From Lysobacterales bacterium (GTDB lineage: Bacteria > Pseudomonadota > Gammaproteobacteria > Xanthomonadales > SZUA-36): a DNA stretch of 13,014 nt. Location of the stretch: NCBI GenBank assembly GCA_013213875.1, contig JABSSV010000314.1, positions 1 to 13,014 on the forward strand, in the 5' to 3' direction. Made by a program: the position numbers and the translations under genes. The notes under the pieces are model-generated. The model was not told the DNA's origin. It worked only from the letters and a program-made list of their open reading frames with translations, and made no database searches. Positions 1 through 7,586 of the stretch are shown piece by piece (position 1 is the stretch's first letter; the number at the start of each line of letters is the position of its first letter).

Positions 1-1207
1 GCTGGTCCGTGATCAGCTGCAGCGCGATTATCGCGAAGCTGATCTGCGCACCGAGGGGCTACGGATTTTTACCACGCTGGCGCCCTTCGAGCAGCAGGCT
101 GCGGAGGCCGCTGTGACCAATGGTTTAAAGCAGCTGGCAGAACGCGGCCTGGATCCGGAGCTGCAGGCGGCCCTGGTGCTGGCTGACAGTGATGCGGGTG
201 AGATTCGGGCCCTGGTGGGGGACCGGGATCCCCGGCGCCGGGGTTTCAACCGGGCCCTGAACGCACGCCGCCAGGTGGGCTCGGTGATTAAACCGTTCAT
301 CTACCTGCTGGCGCTGGAGCATCCGCAGCGCTACAGCTGGCTGACCCGTCTGGAGGACGAACCGATTACCCTCACCCAGGCTGACGGTCAGCGCTGGCAG
401 CCTGCGAACTACGACGGACAGTCGCATGGCTCCGTGAGCCTGCTGGAGGCGCTGGTGCGCAGCTATAACCAGGCCACGGTGCGTCTGGGCATGAACATCG
501 GCCTCAATGAGCTGTTGCGCAAGTTGCAATCGTTGGGTGTAACCCGGGCCCTGCCCGAGCTACCGTCGACCCTGCTGGGGGCTGCTGAAATGACGCCTCT
601 GGATGTCACCCAGGCCTACCAACCGCTGGCGTCGGGAGGCTTTGCCATAGCCTTGCGCGCAGTAACCGCCGTGCAGACCGCTGATGGAGCGTCGCTGCGG
701 CGCTACCCGCTGCGTCTGGACCCGGTGCCCCAGCGCGAGGCCATTGCCGTACTGAACTATGGTCTGACCCAGGTGGTCGAACAGGGCACGGCCAAAGCCC
801 TGCCCGGTTTATTGGGTCAGTCCGTGACCGTGGCCGGTAAAACCGGCACCACCAATGAGCGCCGGGACAGCTGGTTTGTCGGCTATACTCGGGACCGCCT
901 GGGCGTGGTCTGGGTGGGGCTGGATGACAACCGTCCCGCGCGCGTCACGGGCAGCAACGCGGCCATGCCCCTGTGGGCCGGTCTGTTCCGTCAATTGCCC
1001 CTGCAGTCGGTCAGCCTGGACTTGCCGGAAGGCGCGTCCTGGCGCTGGATTGATCCGCTCACGGCAACGCTCAGCCAGGCAGATTGCCCGGGTGCCAGCC
1101 AGATGCCCTTCGTGGCCGGCTCGGAACCGTCCGCACGCAGTGACTGCCTGGAACAGCAGGAGCAGGACGCCGATTCATTTTGGAGAAGATGGTTTGATCG
1201 TGATTGA
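1..1207 (+). CDS. mrcB: Penicillin-binding protein 1b, C-terminal part (5' end outside window)
   Basis: Class A penicillin-binding protein that polymerises and cross-links peptidoglycan at the inner membrane. Only the last 401 codons are present; the frame is open from base 2, so the glycosyltransferase domain and membrane anchor lie upstream of the window. The visible part is the transpeptidase domain with its three active-site motifs in order: SxxK as SVIK, catalytic Ser codon at 281-283; SxN as SYN at 461-469; and KTG at 839-847 inside KTGTTNERRDSWFVGYT. The segment just before the transpeptidase (DYREADLRTEGLRIFTTL) and the SYNQATVRLG stretch are typical of the PBP1b rather than the PBP1a subfamily. 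Two cysteines near the C-terminus (in ADCPGAS and SDCLEQ) could form a disulfide, as in E. coli PBP1b. It ends TGA at 1205-1207, overlapping the start of the next gene, a lipoprotein that may be its activator. Confidence 0.95.
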   Translation, partial: LVRDQLQRDYREADLRTEGLRIFTTLAPFEQQAAEAAVTNGLKQLAERGLDPELQAALVLADSDAGEIRALVGDRDPRRRGFNRALNARRQVGSVIKPFIYLLALEHPQRYSWLTRLEDEPITLTQADGQRWQPANYDGQSHGSVSLLEALVRSYNQATVRLGMNIGLNELLRKLQSLGVTRALPELPSTLLGAAEMTPLDVTQAYQPLASGGFAIALRAVTAVQTADGASLRRYPLRLDPVPQREAIAVLNYGLTQVVEQGTAKALPGLLGQSVTVAGKTGTTNERRDSWFVGYTRDRLGVVWVGLDDNRPARVTGSNAAMPLWAGLFRQLPLQSVSLDLPEGASWRWIDPLTATLSQADCPGASQMPFVAGSEPSARSDCLEQQEQDADSFWRRWFDRD

Positions 1208-1712
1208 TTTGAAACGCTGTGCCGCTAAGGGCCTGTTTTGCCTGCTGCTGGTTACGCTGGTGGGTTGCGCTGGGCGCAGTGCCACGCCGGTACAGGAGCA
1301 GGAAATGGAACAGCGTGTGCGAGCTCCTGCCCGGGAAGATTCCGCCGGCATTCAGGTGTATCCGCTCAAGAATCCCGCCGCACTGGAGCTGGCTGCTCAG
1401 GCTGCCGATGCCGAGCAGCAGGGGCAGCATGATCAGGCGGCAGTGCTGCTGGAGCGGGCGCTACGCATCCAGCCGCGGGACCCGGAGCTGCTGCAGCAAA
1501 TGGCGGAAGTGCAGCTGCAGCGGGGACAGTTTCAGCAGGCACTGGCCTTCGCCACCCGGTCCCATGATGTGGGACCGCGTGTTGGTGAACTCTGCGCCCG
1601 AAACTGGCGCACCATGGGTCTTGCGCACGAGCGACTGGGGCAAGCTTCCGCATCCCGCAAGGCTGAGGACCGGGCCGAGCGATGCATGGTGGTGAGGCCG
1701 CAAGGCCTGTAA
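1200..1712 (+). CDS. lpoP: TPR-repeat outer-membrane lipoprotein, probable PBP1b activator (LpoP-like)
   Basis: Predicted 170-residue lipoprotein. A basic N-terminus (KRCAAKG) is followed by a hydrophobic stretch and the lipobox LVGC, with Cys23 as the lipidation site; Ala at +2 predicts outer-membrane sorting. A short linker (about 24-58) leads to TPR-like helix pairs at about 61-94 (AEQQGQHDQAAVLLERALRI), 95-128 and a degenerate one at 130-163. Cys132 and Cys162 could form a disulfide. In Pseudomonas, the TPR lipoprotein LpoP activates PBP1b and is encoded next to mrcB; size, architecture and position here match, so the same role is inferred. The start is uncertain. GTG 1200 overlaps mrcB by 8 bases; TTG 1194 is better spaced from the GGAG at 1182-1185; TTG 1209 gives the most compact signal peptide. 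An ATG far upstream in the same frame lies inside mrcB and would destroy the signal peptide. Confidence 0.75.
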   Translation: MIDLKRCAAKGLFCLLLVTLVGCAGRSATPVQEQEMEQRVRAPAREDSAGIQVYPLKNPAALELAAQAADAEQQGQHDQAAVLLERALRIQPRDPELLQQMAEVQLQRGQFQQALAFATRSHDVGPRVGELCARNWRTMGLAHERLGQASASRKAEDRAERCMVVRPQGL

Positions 1713-1716
1713 GCCA

Positions 1717-3651
1717 GTGACCGCAGATGCCGCTGCATTGCTGGGGGATTCCAGTCCTCTTAAGGAAGTGCTGACGGGATTTCGACCGCGTGCGGAGCAA
1801 CAGGAACTGGCCGCGGCCGTTGCAGAGACGCTGGCCAGCGGTGATTTATTGGTGGCAGAAGCCGGTACCGGTACCGGGAAAACGCTCGCCTATCTCGTTC
1901 CGGTCCTTGCCGCAGGGCGCCGCACGATTATCTCCACGGGCACCAAGACCTTGCAGGATCAGCTGTTTTTTCGTGATCTTCCGCTGGTGATGCAAGCGCT
2001 GGACAGCGCCGCTGAAGTGGCGCTGCTCAAGGGTCGTGCCAACTATTTGTGCCTGCACCGTATGGAACAGGCGCGTCGCGAGGGGGAATTTCCGACACGG
2101 GAAGCGATTAGTGAGTTGGAAGCGGTGCAGGCATGGTCCGCGCGTACCCGTGATGGCGATCTGTCCGTGGCCAATGTCATCCCTGATGACAGTGCATTGT
2201 GGCCCATGGTGACGTCCAGTAATGACAATTGCCTGGGTGCAAAATGTCCCAGTTACGAGGACTGCCACGTGTTGCATGCCCGCCGCCGGGCCCAGGAGGC
2301 CGATGTGGTGGTGGTTAATCACCACTTACTGTTCGCGGACATGGCCATCAAACAGCGCGGGTTTGGTGAGGTGTTACCGGGGGCGGAGGCCTTTGTGCTG
2401 GACGAAGCGCATCAGGCCCCGGAGCTGGCCTCGCAGTTCTTCAGCGCCAGCCTGACCCGTCGGCGCATCAGTGATCTGCTGCGCGACATCCTGGCGGAAG
2501 CGGGTGAGCTGGCCGGCGGCCTGGGCACCGTGCGCGCCGAGGTAGAAGCCACGCGGCAGGCTCTGCAGGTGCTGCAGGCAGCCATGAGTGAGCATCTGGG
2601 CGATCGCGGCACCTGGCAGCAACTAGTGACTTACGAGCCGGTCCGTCAGGGACTGCAGGGCCTGGATCAGGCGGTGGCCGATCTGGGCCCGGTGCTGAAG
2701 GGTCTGGAAGGAGCCAGCCGTGGAATGGATGCCTGCCTGGAGCGTCAGTTGGAATTGCAGGCGCTATTTGATCTCCTGGACAGCGCTTCCGGCGCCGGCA
2801 CGGTGCGCTGGTTTGAGCGACGCGGTCGCGGCTTCGGTCTGCATATCACGCCCCTGGATGTTTCCGAGGTGTTTCGCCAGTATCGCGAGGAACTGGATGC
2901 GGCCTGGATCTTTACCTCGGCCACCCTGTCAGTGCGCGGCGATTTTAGCCATTACACGCGACAGATGGGTCTTGAAGAGGCGCATACGCTGTGCCTCGAT
3001 TCGCCTTTTGACTATCCACAGAACGCCTTGTTGTGGCTGCCACAGCTGAGTCGTGAGCCGCGGGATCATGATTACATTGATGTTTTAATGCAGTCTCTGG
3101 CCCCGGTTTTGGCTGCCAGTGAAGGTCGGGCCTTTTTGCTGTTTACCTCCCATCGTGCACTGCAGCAGGCTGCGGACTGGTTGCGGGAGCGGTCGGACTA
3201 TCCCCTGCTGGTGCAGGGCAGCGCGCCGCGCAGCCTTTTGCTCGAGCAGTTTCGCGACTCAGGCAACGGTGTGTTGCTCGGTACGGCCAGTTTCTGGGAG
3301 GGCGTTGACGTGATCGGCGATGCCCTGTCTCTGGTGGTCATCGACAAGCTACCCTTTGCTGCGCCAGATGATCCGGTCATGGAGGCGCATGGAGACCGCC
3401 TGCGGTCCGAGGGGGGGAACCCCTTTATGGATCTGGCACTGCCGCAGGCGGTGATTGCTCTCAAGCAAGGGGCTGGGCGCCTGATTCGTGACGTGGAGGA
3501 TCGGGGGGTACTGGTGCTGTGCGACCCGCGCCTGCACACGCGCCGTTACGGCCAGATTTTTATCGATAGTCTGCCGCCCATGCAGCAAACCCGAGAGCGC
3601 GAGGATGCGGTGGCCTTTTTCCGCCACCCCGTGACTACCCAGACCGCCTGA
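1717..3651 (+). CDS. yoaA: YoaA/DinG-family ATP-dependent DNA helicase (XPD-like, iron-sulfur)
   Basis: Superfamily 2 DNA helicase of the XPD/DinG group, expected to unwind DNA 5'-3' in repair or replication-fork rescue. The 644 residues fit YoaA (about 636) better than the longer DinG (about 716). Visible motifs: FRPRAEQQ at 22-29; Walker A AGTGTGKT at 49-56; four cysteines at 112, 172, 177 and 183 in the spacing of the [4Fe-4S] domain; DEAH at 229-232; SATLS at 401-405; motif VI QGAGRLIR at 584-591. All key elements are intact. The GTG start lies 4 bases after the lipoprotein stop and leads into an N-terminus like that of E. coli YoaA; no strong Shine-Dalgarno is seen, so translation may be coupled to the gene before. 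In E. coli, yoaA also directly precedes tsaB, which supports YoaA over DinG. Confidence 0.92.
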   Translation: MTADAAALLGDSSPLKEVLTGFRPRAEQQELAAAVAETLASGDLLVAEAGTGTGKTLAYLVPVLAAGRRTIISTGTKTLQDQLFFRDLPLVMQALDSAAEVALLKGRANYLCLHRMEQARREGEFPTREAISELEAVQAWSARTRDGDLSVANVIPDDSALWPMVTSSNDNCLGAKCPSYEDCHVLHARRRAQEADVVVVNHHLLFADMAIKQRGFGEVLPGAEAFVLDEAHQAPELASQFFSASLTRRRISDLLRDILAEAGELAGGLGTVRAEVEATRQALQVLQAAMSEHLGDRGTWQQLVTYEPVRQGLQGLDQAVADLGPVLKGLEGASRGMDACLERQLELQALFDLLDSASGAGTVRWFERRGRGFGLHITPLDVSEVFRQYREELDAAWIFTSATLSVRGDFSHYTRQMGLEEAHTLCLDSPFDYPQNALLWLPQLSREPRDHDYIDVLMQSLAPVLAASEGRAFLLFTSHRALQQAADWLRERSDYPLLVQGSAPRSLLLEQFRDSGNGVLLGTASFWEGVDVIGDALSLVVIDKLPFAAPDDPVMEAHGDRLRSEGGNPFMDLALPQAVIALKQGAGRLIRDVEDRGVLVLCDPRLHTRRYGQIFIDSLPPMQQTREREDAVAFFRHPVTTQTA

Positions 3652-3658
3652 CGGTCTG
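3640..3658 (+). repeat. Perfect inverted repeat over the helicase stop codon
   Basis: CAGACCG (3640-3646) and CGGTCTG (3652-3658) are perfect inverted complements separated by CCTGA, giving a 7-bp stem with a 5-base loop. The last two bases of the yoaA codons and the TGA stop (3649-3651) lie in the loop. No run of T follows, so it is not a standard intrinsic terminator. It sits 15 bases before the tsaB start codon and could affect read-through, mRNA ends or tsaB initiation. Function is inference. Confidence 0.4.
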
Positions 3659-3673
3659 CATAATGGGCGCGCC

Positions 3674-4342
3674 ATGAAACTGCTAGCCATCGATACCGCC
3701 TTCGAAACCTGTTCCGTTGCCCTGTGGCAGGACGGTGACGTGCTGGAGCGCTACGAGCACGCTCCCCGGGGCCATGCGCAACTGCTGCTGCCGTGGGTGG
3801 AAGCCTCTCTGGCGGAAGCTCAGCAGACGCTGGCGGCACTGGATGCCATCGCATTCAGTCGTGGCCCCGGCAGTTTTACCAGCCTGCGCATCGGTATCGG
3901 GGTGGTACAGGGGCTGGCTTTTGGCGCTGATGTGCCCGTCTTGCCGGTCTCCTCGCTGCGAACCACAGCGCAGCAAGCCAGTACCCAGGGTGTCAGCCGT
4001 GCTTGCGTGCTCATGGATGCGCGCATGGACGAGGTGTACACGGGCTGCTTTGAGCTGCGCGATGCGGTCATGATGCCGGTGGGCGAGGAGCGGGTTTGTG
4101 CCCCGGAACAGGCCTTGCCCGCGCAGCCACAACAGTGGCATGCGGTGGGCAATGGCTGTGAGCGTTTTGCACCGTTGGCAGAGGCGGCGTTTGCCGCACA
4201 CTTGCCTGCGGTTTGGCCCCGGGCCAGTACCCTGGCAGGCCTCGCGGCGGCGGATTTTTCTGCGCAGACCCTGCTCGCGGCGGAACAGGCCCAGCCGGTC
4301 TATCTGCGCGATAAAGTGGCGGAGAAGAGCGCCGGCAACTAG
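3674..4342 (+). CDS. tsaB: tRNA t6A37 biosynthesis protein TsaB
   Basis: TsaB (YeaZ) is the inactive-paralogue partner of TsaD. It scaffolds the TsaB-TsaD-TsaE complex that makes N6-threonylcarbamoyladenosine at position 37 of ANN-decoding tRNAs in the cytoplasm. The 222 residues match the usual 220-235. The N-terminal strand LLAIDTAFETCSVAL (about 3-17) is the ASKHA phosphate-loop-like motif. GPGSFTSLRIG at 64-74 is the family signature (Ser replaces the common Gly in FTG), and the C-terminus ends in the typical PVYLRDKV. The ATG at 3674 gives exactly the expected N-terminus, but there is no clear Shine-Dalgarno; the gap to the helicase is 22 bases. The gene ends TAG and overlaps the convergent mgtE by 4 bases. 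Confidence 0.93.
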   Translation: MKLLAIDTAFETCSVALWQDGDVLERYEHAPRGHAQLLLPWVEASLAEAQQTLAALDAIAFSRGPGSFTSLRIGIGVVQGLAFGADVPVLPVSSLRTTAQQASTQGVSRACVLMDARMDEVYTGCFELRDAVMMPVGEERVCAPEQALPAQPQQWHAVGNGCERFAPLAEAAFAAHLPAVWPRASTLAGLAAADFSAQTLLAAEQAQPVYLRDKVAEKSAGN

Positions 4343-5703
4343 CCTGCCAGCAGCAGATAGGTCGCCAAACCCACAAAGGCGAGAATGCCAATCACGTCCG
4401 TGACCGTTGTCAGGATTACGCCGCCGGCGAGCGCTGGATCAATATGCAAGCGCCGGAGCAGCACGGGTATGAGGAACCCGGCCAGCGCGCCGGCCAGCAG
4501 ATTCACCAGAATGGCTGCCGCCATGACCATGCCCAGTTCCGTATTGCCGTACCAGTACCAGGTTACGAGTCCGATCAGGAGTGAGAACACCAGCCCGTTC
4601 AGCAGCCCCACGGCCAGCTCCTTGCGGAACATGAGGGCCGTATTGCGCGCATTGACCTGACCGGTGGCCATACCGCGAATCATCAGCGTCAGGGTCTGGG
4701 TACCGGCGATGCCGCCCATACTCATGACCACGGGAAACAAAACCGCCGTGGCCACCAGTTGCTCCAGCGTTGGCTCAAAGGTCGACAGCACCATGGCTGC
4801 CAGCAGTGCCGTGATCAGATTGACGCCCAGCCAGATCCAGCGGCGTTTGGCCGAGCGGGCTACCGGGGCAAAGATATCGTCTTCTTCGTCCAGCCCGGCC
4901 AGCGTCAGGACCGAGTGTTCCGCCTCATCGCGGATTACATCGACCACATCGTCGATGGTGATGCGCCCGAGCAGCCGCCGCTGCGCGTCGATGACGGGTG
5001 CGGAAACCAGATCGTGATGTTCGAATTCGGTCGCCACCTGACTGGCACCCATGGTCACGGGAATCACCGCGGGGCACTCCTGCATGAGCTCCGCTACCGT
5101 GGCGCTGGGGTCATGGGTCAGCAGGTCCGACAGTTTTAAATCGCCTTGATAGACGCCGTCGCGGGAGACCACAAATAGCTGGTCGAACAGCTCCGGCAAC
5201 TCGCCGCGGGCGCGCAGAAAACGAAGCACCACATCCAGGCTCACATCGCTCCGAATGGTTACCACGTTGGGATCCATCAGGCCGCCGGCTGAGTCCTCCG
5301 GGTAGGACAAAACCTGTTCCAGCCGCTCCCGGTCCTGGCGCGTCATGGAGGCCAGTACTTCCCGGATTACCGTATCCGGCAGGTCGTCGAGAATGTCAGC
5401 CAGATCATCGATGTCCAGCTCGCCGACGGCCGCCACCAGCTCATCCGGCTCCGTGTCCTCGATGAGGCCGGCACGAACTTCGTCGTTCACCTCAACCAGA
5501 ACGTCACCGTCCTGTTCCGTGTCTACCAGCTGCCAGACCGCGAGGCGCTGCGTTGGCGGCAGGGACTCAAGCAGGTCGCCAATCTCGGCACCGGAAAGGT
5601 TATTGATCAGCTGGCGCACGCGGCCGCTGGCGCCATCCCCCAGCGCCGCCATTAGCGAATCGAGGTGCCGCGCCGTTTTTTCTTCTCGCAGCTTGTCGCT
5701 CAT
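4339..5703 (-). CDS. mgtE: Magnesium transporter MgtE
   Basis: MgtE is a homodimeric Mg2+ channel of the inner membrane, gated by cytosolic Mg2+. The 454 residues show the full layout: helical N domain rich in Asp and Glu (about 20-140, with the GELDIDDLADILDDLP repeat), CBS domain 1 (about 143-203), CBS domain 2 (about 206-265, ending GRITIDDVVDVI), the connecting plug helix (about 268-290), and five membrane segments (about 290-454). Asp436 in TVTDVIG corresponds to the pore Mg2+-binding Asp of the Thermus protein. The signature reads GGIAGTQ (330-336), with Ile where the Thermus-type family has Asn; this looks like a lineage variant, not damage. The ATG at 5703 is preceded by a weak GGGGG ribosome site. 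The gene is last in the minus-strand cluster but has a promoter-like sequence of its own in the 133-base gap after ptsI. Confidence 0.95.
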   Translation of the reverse strand: MSDKLREEKTARHLDSLMAALGDGASGRVRQLINNLSGAEIGDLLESLPPTQRLAVWQLVDTEQDGDVLVEVNDEVRAGLIEDTEPDELVAAVGELDIDDLADILDDLPDTVIREVLASMTRQDRERLEQVLSYPEDSAGGLMDPNVVTIRSDVSLDVVLRFLRARGELPELFDQLFVVSRDGVYQGDLKLSDLLTHDPSATVAELMQECPAVIPVTMGASQVATEFEHHDLVSAPVIDAQRRLLGRITIDDVVDVIRDEAEHSVLTLAGLDEEDDIFAPVARSAKRRWIWLGVNLITALLAAMVLSTFEPTLEQLVATAVLFPVVMSMGGIAGTQTLTLMIRGMATGQVNARNTALMFRKELAVGLLNGLVFSLLIGLVTWYWYGNTELGMVMAAAILVNLLAGALAGFLIPVLLRRLHIDPALAGGVILTTVTDVIGILAFVGLATYLLLAG

Positions 5704-5736
5704 GGGGCCCCCGAGACGGATCTTTGGCGTGCTGCC

Positions 5737-5765
5737 ATTATCGGGTATGGGGCAGGGGCTTCCAA
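5737..5765 (-). promoter_or_regulatory. Candidate sigma-70 promoter for mgtE
   Basis: On the minus strand TTGGAA (5760-5765) is followed, after exactly 17 bases, by GATAAT (5737-5742). These match 4/6 and 5/6 of the -35 and -10 consensus. The start of transcription would fall near 5730, leaving a leader of roughly 27 bases, too short for an Mg2+ riboswitch. The 133-base gap holds no other convincing signal and no clear terminator for ptsI. Confidence 0.45.
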
Positions 5766-5836
5766 GTGCGGTGGTGGAAATGCCTTAGCAGCCGGCGTCG
5801 CGCAAGTCATCGGTGCGGGCATGTGGCCGGCAACGG

Positions 5837-7585
5837 CTAGTGATTGAGCTGGGACTGGTTCAGCATTTGTGCCAGGGTCAGGTCAGGCGCCTCACCGGCG
5901 GTCCACTGGTCCAGCGCTGCGCGGGCCTTGCCAACGTCCGTTTCGCGAATCACCTTTTTAATTTCCAGCAGGGACCGGGGCTGCATGCTGAACTCGGTCA
6001 GGCCCAGCGCCAGTAGCAGGCGGGTATAGCGCCGATCACCAGCCAGTTCGCCACAGACGGCCACGGGCAGCTGCATGCGTTTGGCGGTGCGGAAGATATG
6101 GCTCAGCAAGTGGATGACGCCGGGATGCTCCGGGTCGTACAGGTGGGCCACATTCTCATCTACCCGATCTGCCGCCAGCGTGTACTGGATCAGGTCATTG
6201 GTGCCGATAGATATAAAGTCCAGCTTACGGCCAACGGACTCCAGTGCCAGCGCGGCCGCTGGCACCTCAATCATGCCGCCCAGTTCCAGTGTGTCGGCGC
6301 TGGCCAGGCCCTCCTTTTTCAGTTCCAGGCGTAATTCGTCTATTAACGAACGAACCGCCAGCACCTCCCGATCGGTGGTCAGCATGGGGATCATGCAGCG
6401 CACGGGACCGTACGCGGCCGCGCGCAGAATAGCGCGCAGCTGGGTCTGAAACAGATCCATTTCCCGTAGACACAGGCGTACTGCTCGAAGCCCAAGCGCT
6501 GGATTGGGCAGGTTGCGCAGGCTTTCAAAACGCAGCAGCTCTGGTGTTTTATCAGCCCCGATATCCAGCGTACGAATGGTGAGTGGTGCCCCCTCCAGCG
6601 CGTCCACTGCCTCCCGATAGTGCGCCAGTTGCCCCTCCTCGTCGGGTGGGGTGCCCTGCATGAACAGGTATTCGCTGCGGAGTAAACCCACACCCTCTGC
6701 ACCGTCGCTCAGGGCCTGGCGTATGTCCGCTCCGCGTTCTGCGTTGGCGAGCAGGCACACGGGCTGGCCGTCCAGGCTGCTGGCCGGCTCATGGCGCAAG
6801 GCCGCAAGGTTTTGACGGTAGCGATCGGACTCGCTTTGCTTGGCCAGATAGTAGTTCAGTATGGAAGGCTCAGGGTCCGCAAAGACAATGCCATAGGCGC
6901 CGTCGAGTACCAGCTGTTCGCCCTCCGTAATCAGCGACTGGGCGCGATGAACGCCCATAACGATCGGGATGCCCATGCCACGGGCAAGAATGGCGGTGTG
7001 CGAATAGGGACTGCCATGCTCGGTAATCACGCCAGCCACGCCGCGCTCGTGCAGTACGGCCAGCTGTGCTGGCGTCAGTTCGGTCGCTACCACCAGCGTA
7101 TGGCCGAGACGATCCGGTACATCGCTAAGCGGTAGTTCCTCCGATTCCTCCGACAGCTGTTGTTGCACCATGCGCACGACCTGCGCCACGTCCTCCTCGC
7201 GGCTGCGCAGGTAATCGTCGTCGATGGATCGAAATTCGGCCAGCAGGGCTTCCAGCTGCAGCTGTAGCGCCCATTCGGCGTTGCATAGCTGGTCCCGGAT
7301 GTGTTCCGTCGCCGCCTGGACCAGTGAGGAATCATTGAGCATGGCCAGGTGCGCGCGCACAATTTCCTCGCCGGAAGCACCCGCGGTGGCGCGCAGGCGT
7401 AGCGCCAGGTCCTGCAGTTTGTCACTGGCTTCGCGCACCGCATCCAACAACCGCTGAATCTCGCCGTCTATCCGCTGCGTCTCTATTCGGTACTCACCGA
7501 TCTCGATTTCGTTGCGCTGGATGTTGTGCGCCTGACCGACGGCAATGCCGGCCTCGACCACCTGGCCGGAGAGGGCAAGCGTCAT
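5837..7585 (-). CDS. ptsI: PTS enzyme I (phosphoenolpyruvate-protein phosphotransferase)
   Basis: Enzyme I takes phosphate from phosphoenolpyruvate and passes it to His15 of HPr in the cytoplasm. The 582 residues match classical EI (E. coli 575). There is no N-terminal GAF domain, so it is not the longer PtsP form, although many annotations use ptsP for this family. Seen: active-site His196 in GSPYSHTAILARG, the PEP-binding barrel strand IRTLDIGADK, IGTNDLIQYTLA, and Cys511 in VAVCGELAGD. The start at 7585 is chosen because it lies 1 base after the ptsH stop, has GGAGA 8 bases upstream, and gives the usual N-terminus (SGQVVEAGIAVGQAH). An upstream in-frame ATG at 7648 would add 21 unrelated residues inside ptsH. 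No sugar EIIB or EIIC is nearby, so phosphate should flow to the regulatory EIIA proteins. Confidence 0.95.
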   Translation of the reverse strand: MTLALSGQVVEAGIAVGQAHNIQRNEIEIGEYRIETQRIDGEIQRLLDAVREASDKLQDLALRLRATAGASGEEIVRAHLAMLNDSSLVQAATEHIRDQLCNAEWALQLQLEALLAEFRSIDDDYLRSREEDVAQVVRMVQQQLSEESEELPLSDVPDRLGHTLVVATELTPAQLAVLHERGVAGVITEHGSPYSHTAILARGMGIPIVMGVHRAQSLITEGEQLVLDGAYGIVFADPEPSILNYYLAKQSESDRYRQNLAALRHEPASSLDGQPVCLLANAERGADIRQALSDGAEGVGLLRSEYLFMQGTPPDEEGQLAHYREAVDALEGAPLTIRTLDIGADKTPELLRFESLRNLPNPALGLRAVRLCLREMDLFQTQLRAILRAAAYGPVRCMIPMLTTDREVLAVRSLIDELRLELKKEGLASADTLELGGMIEVPAAALALESVGRKLDFISIGTNDLIQYTLAADRVDENVAHLYDPEHPGVIHLLSHIFRTAKRMQLPVAVCGELAGDRRYTRLLLALGLTEFSMQPRSLLEIKKVIRETDVGKARAALDQWTAGEAPDLTLAQMLNQSQLNH

Positions 7586-7586
7586 G

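Noticed and set aside
230..243. 14-base perfect palindrome CCCCGGCGCCGGGG inside mrcB
   Set aside because: It encodes Asp-Pro-Arg-Arg-Arg-Gly residues in GC-rich coding DNA and has no loop, so a hairpin or regulatory role is not supported.
855..1199. In-frame extension of the lipoprotein gene back to an ATG at 855
   Set aside because: It overlaps the mrcB transpeptidase codons, its product is Arg/Cys/Trp-rich nonsense, and it would bury the lipoprotein signal peptide.
1863..1877. Tandem GGTACC-type repeat in the helicase gene
   Set aside because: It encodes the repeated Gly-Thr of the Walker A motif AGTGTGKT; protein sequence explains it.
3683..4201. Minus-strand open frame of 172 codons opposite tsaB
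   Set aside because: Antisense shadow of tsaB with His/Arg/Gln-rich composition and no motif.
5786..5836. Two GCCGGC boxes in the ptsI-mgtE gap as a terminator
   Set aside because: Only 6 bp could pair around a loop of about 30 bases, with no T-run; each box is self-palindromic by chance in GC-rich DNA.
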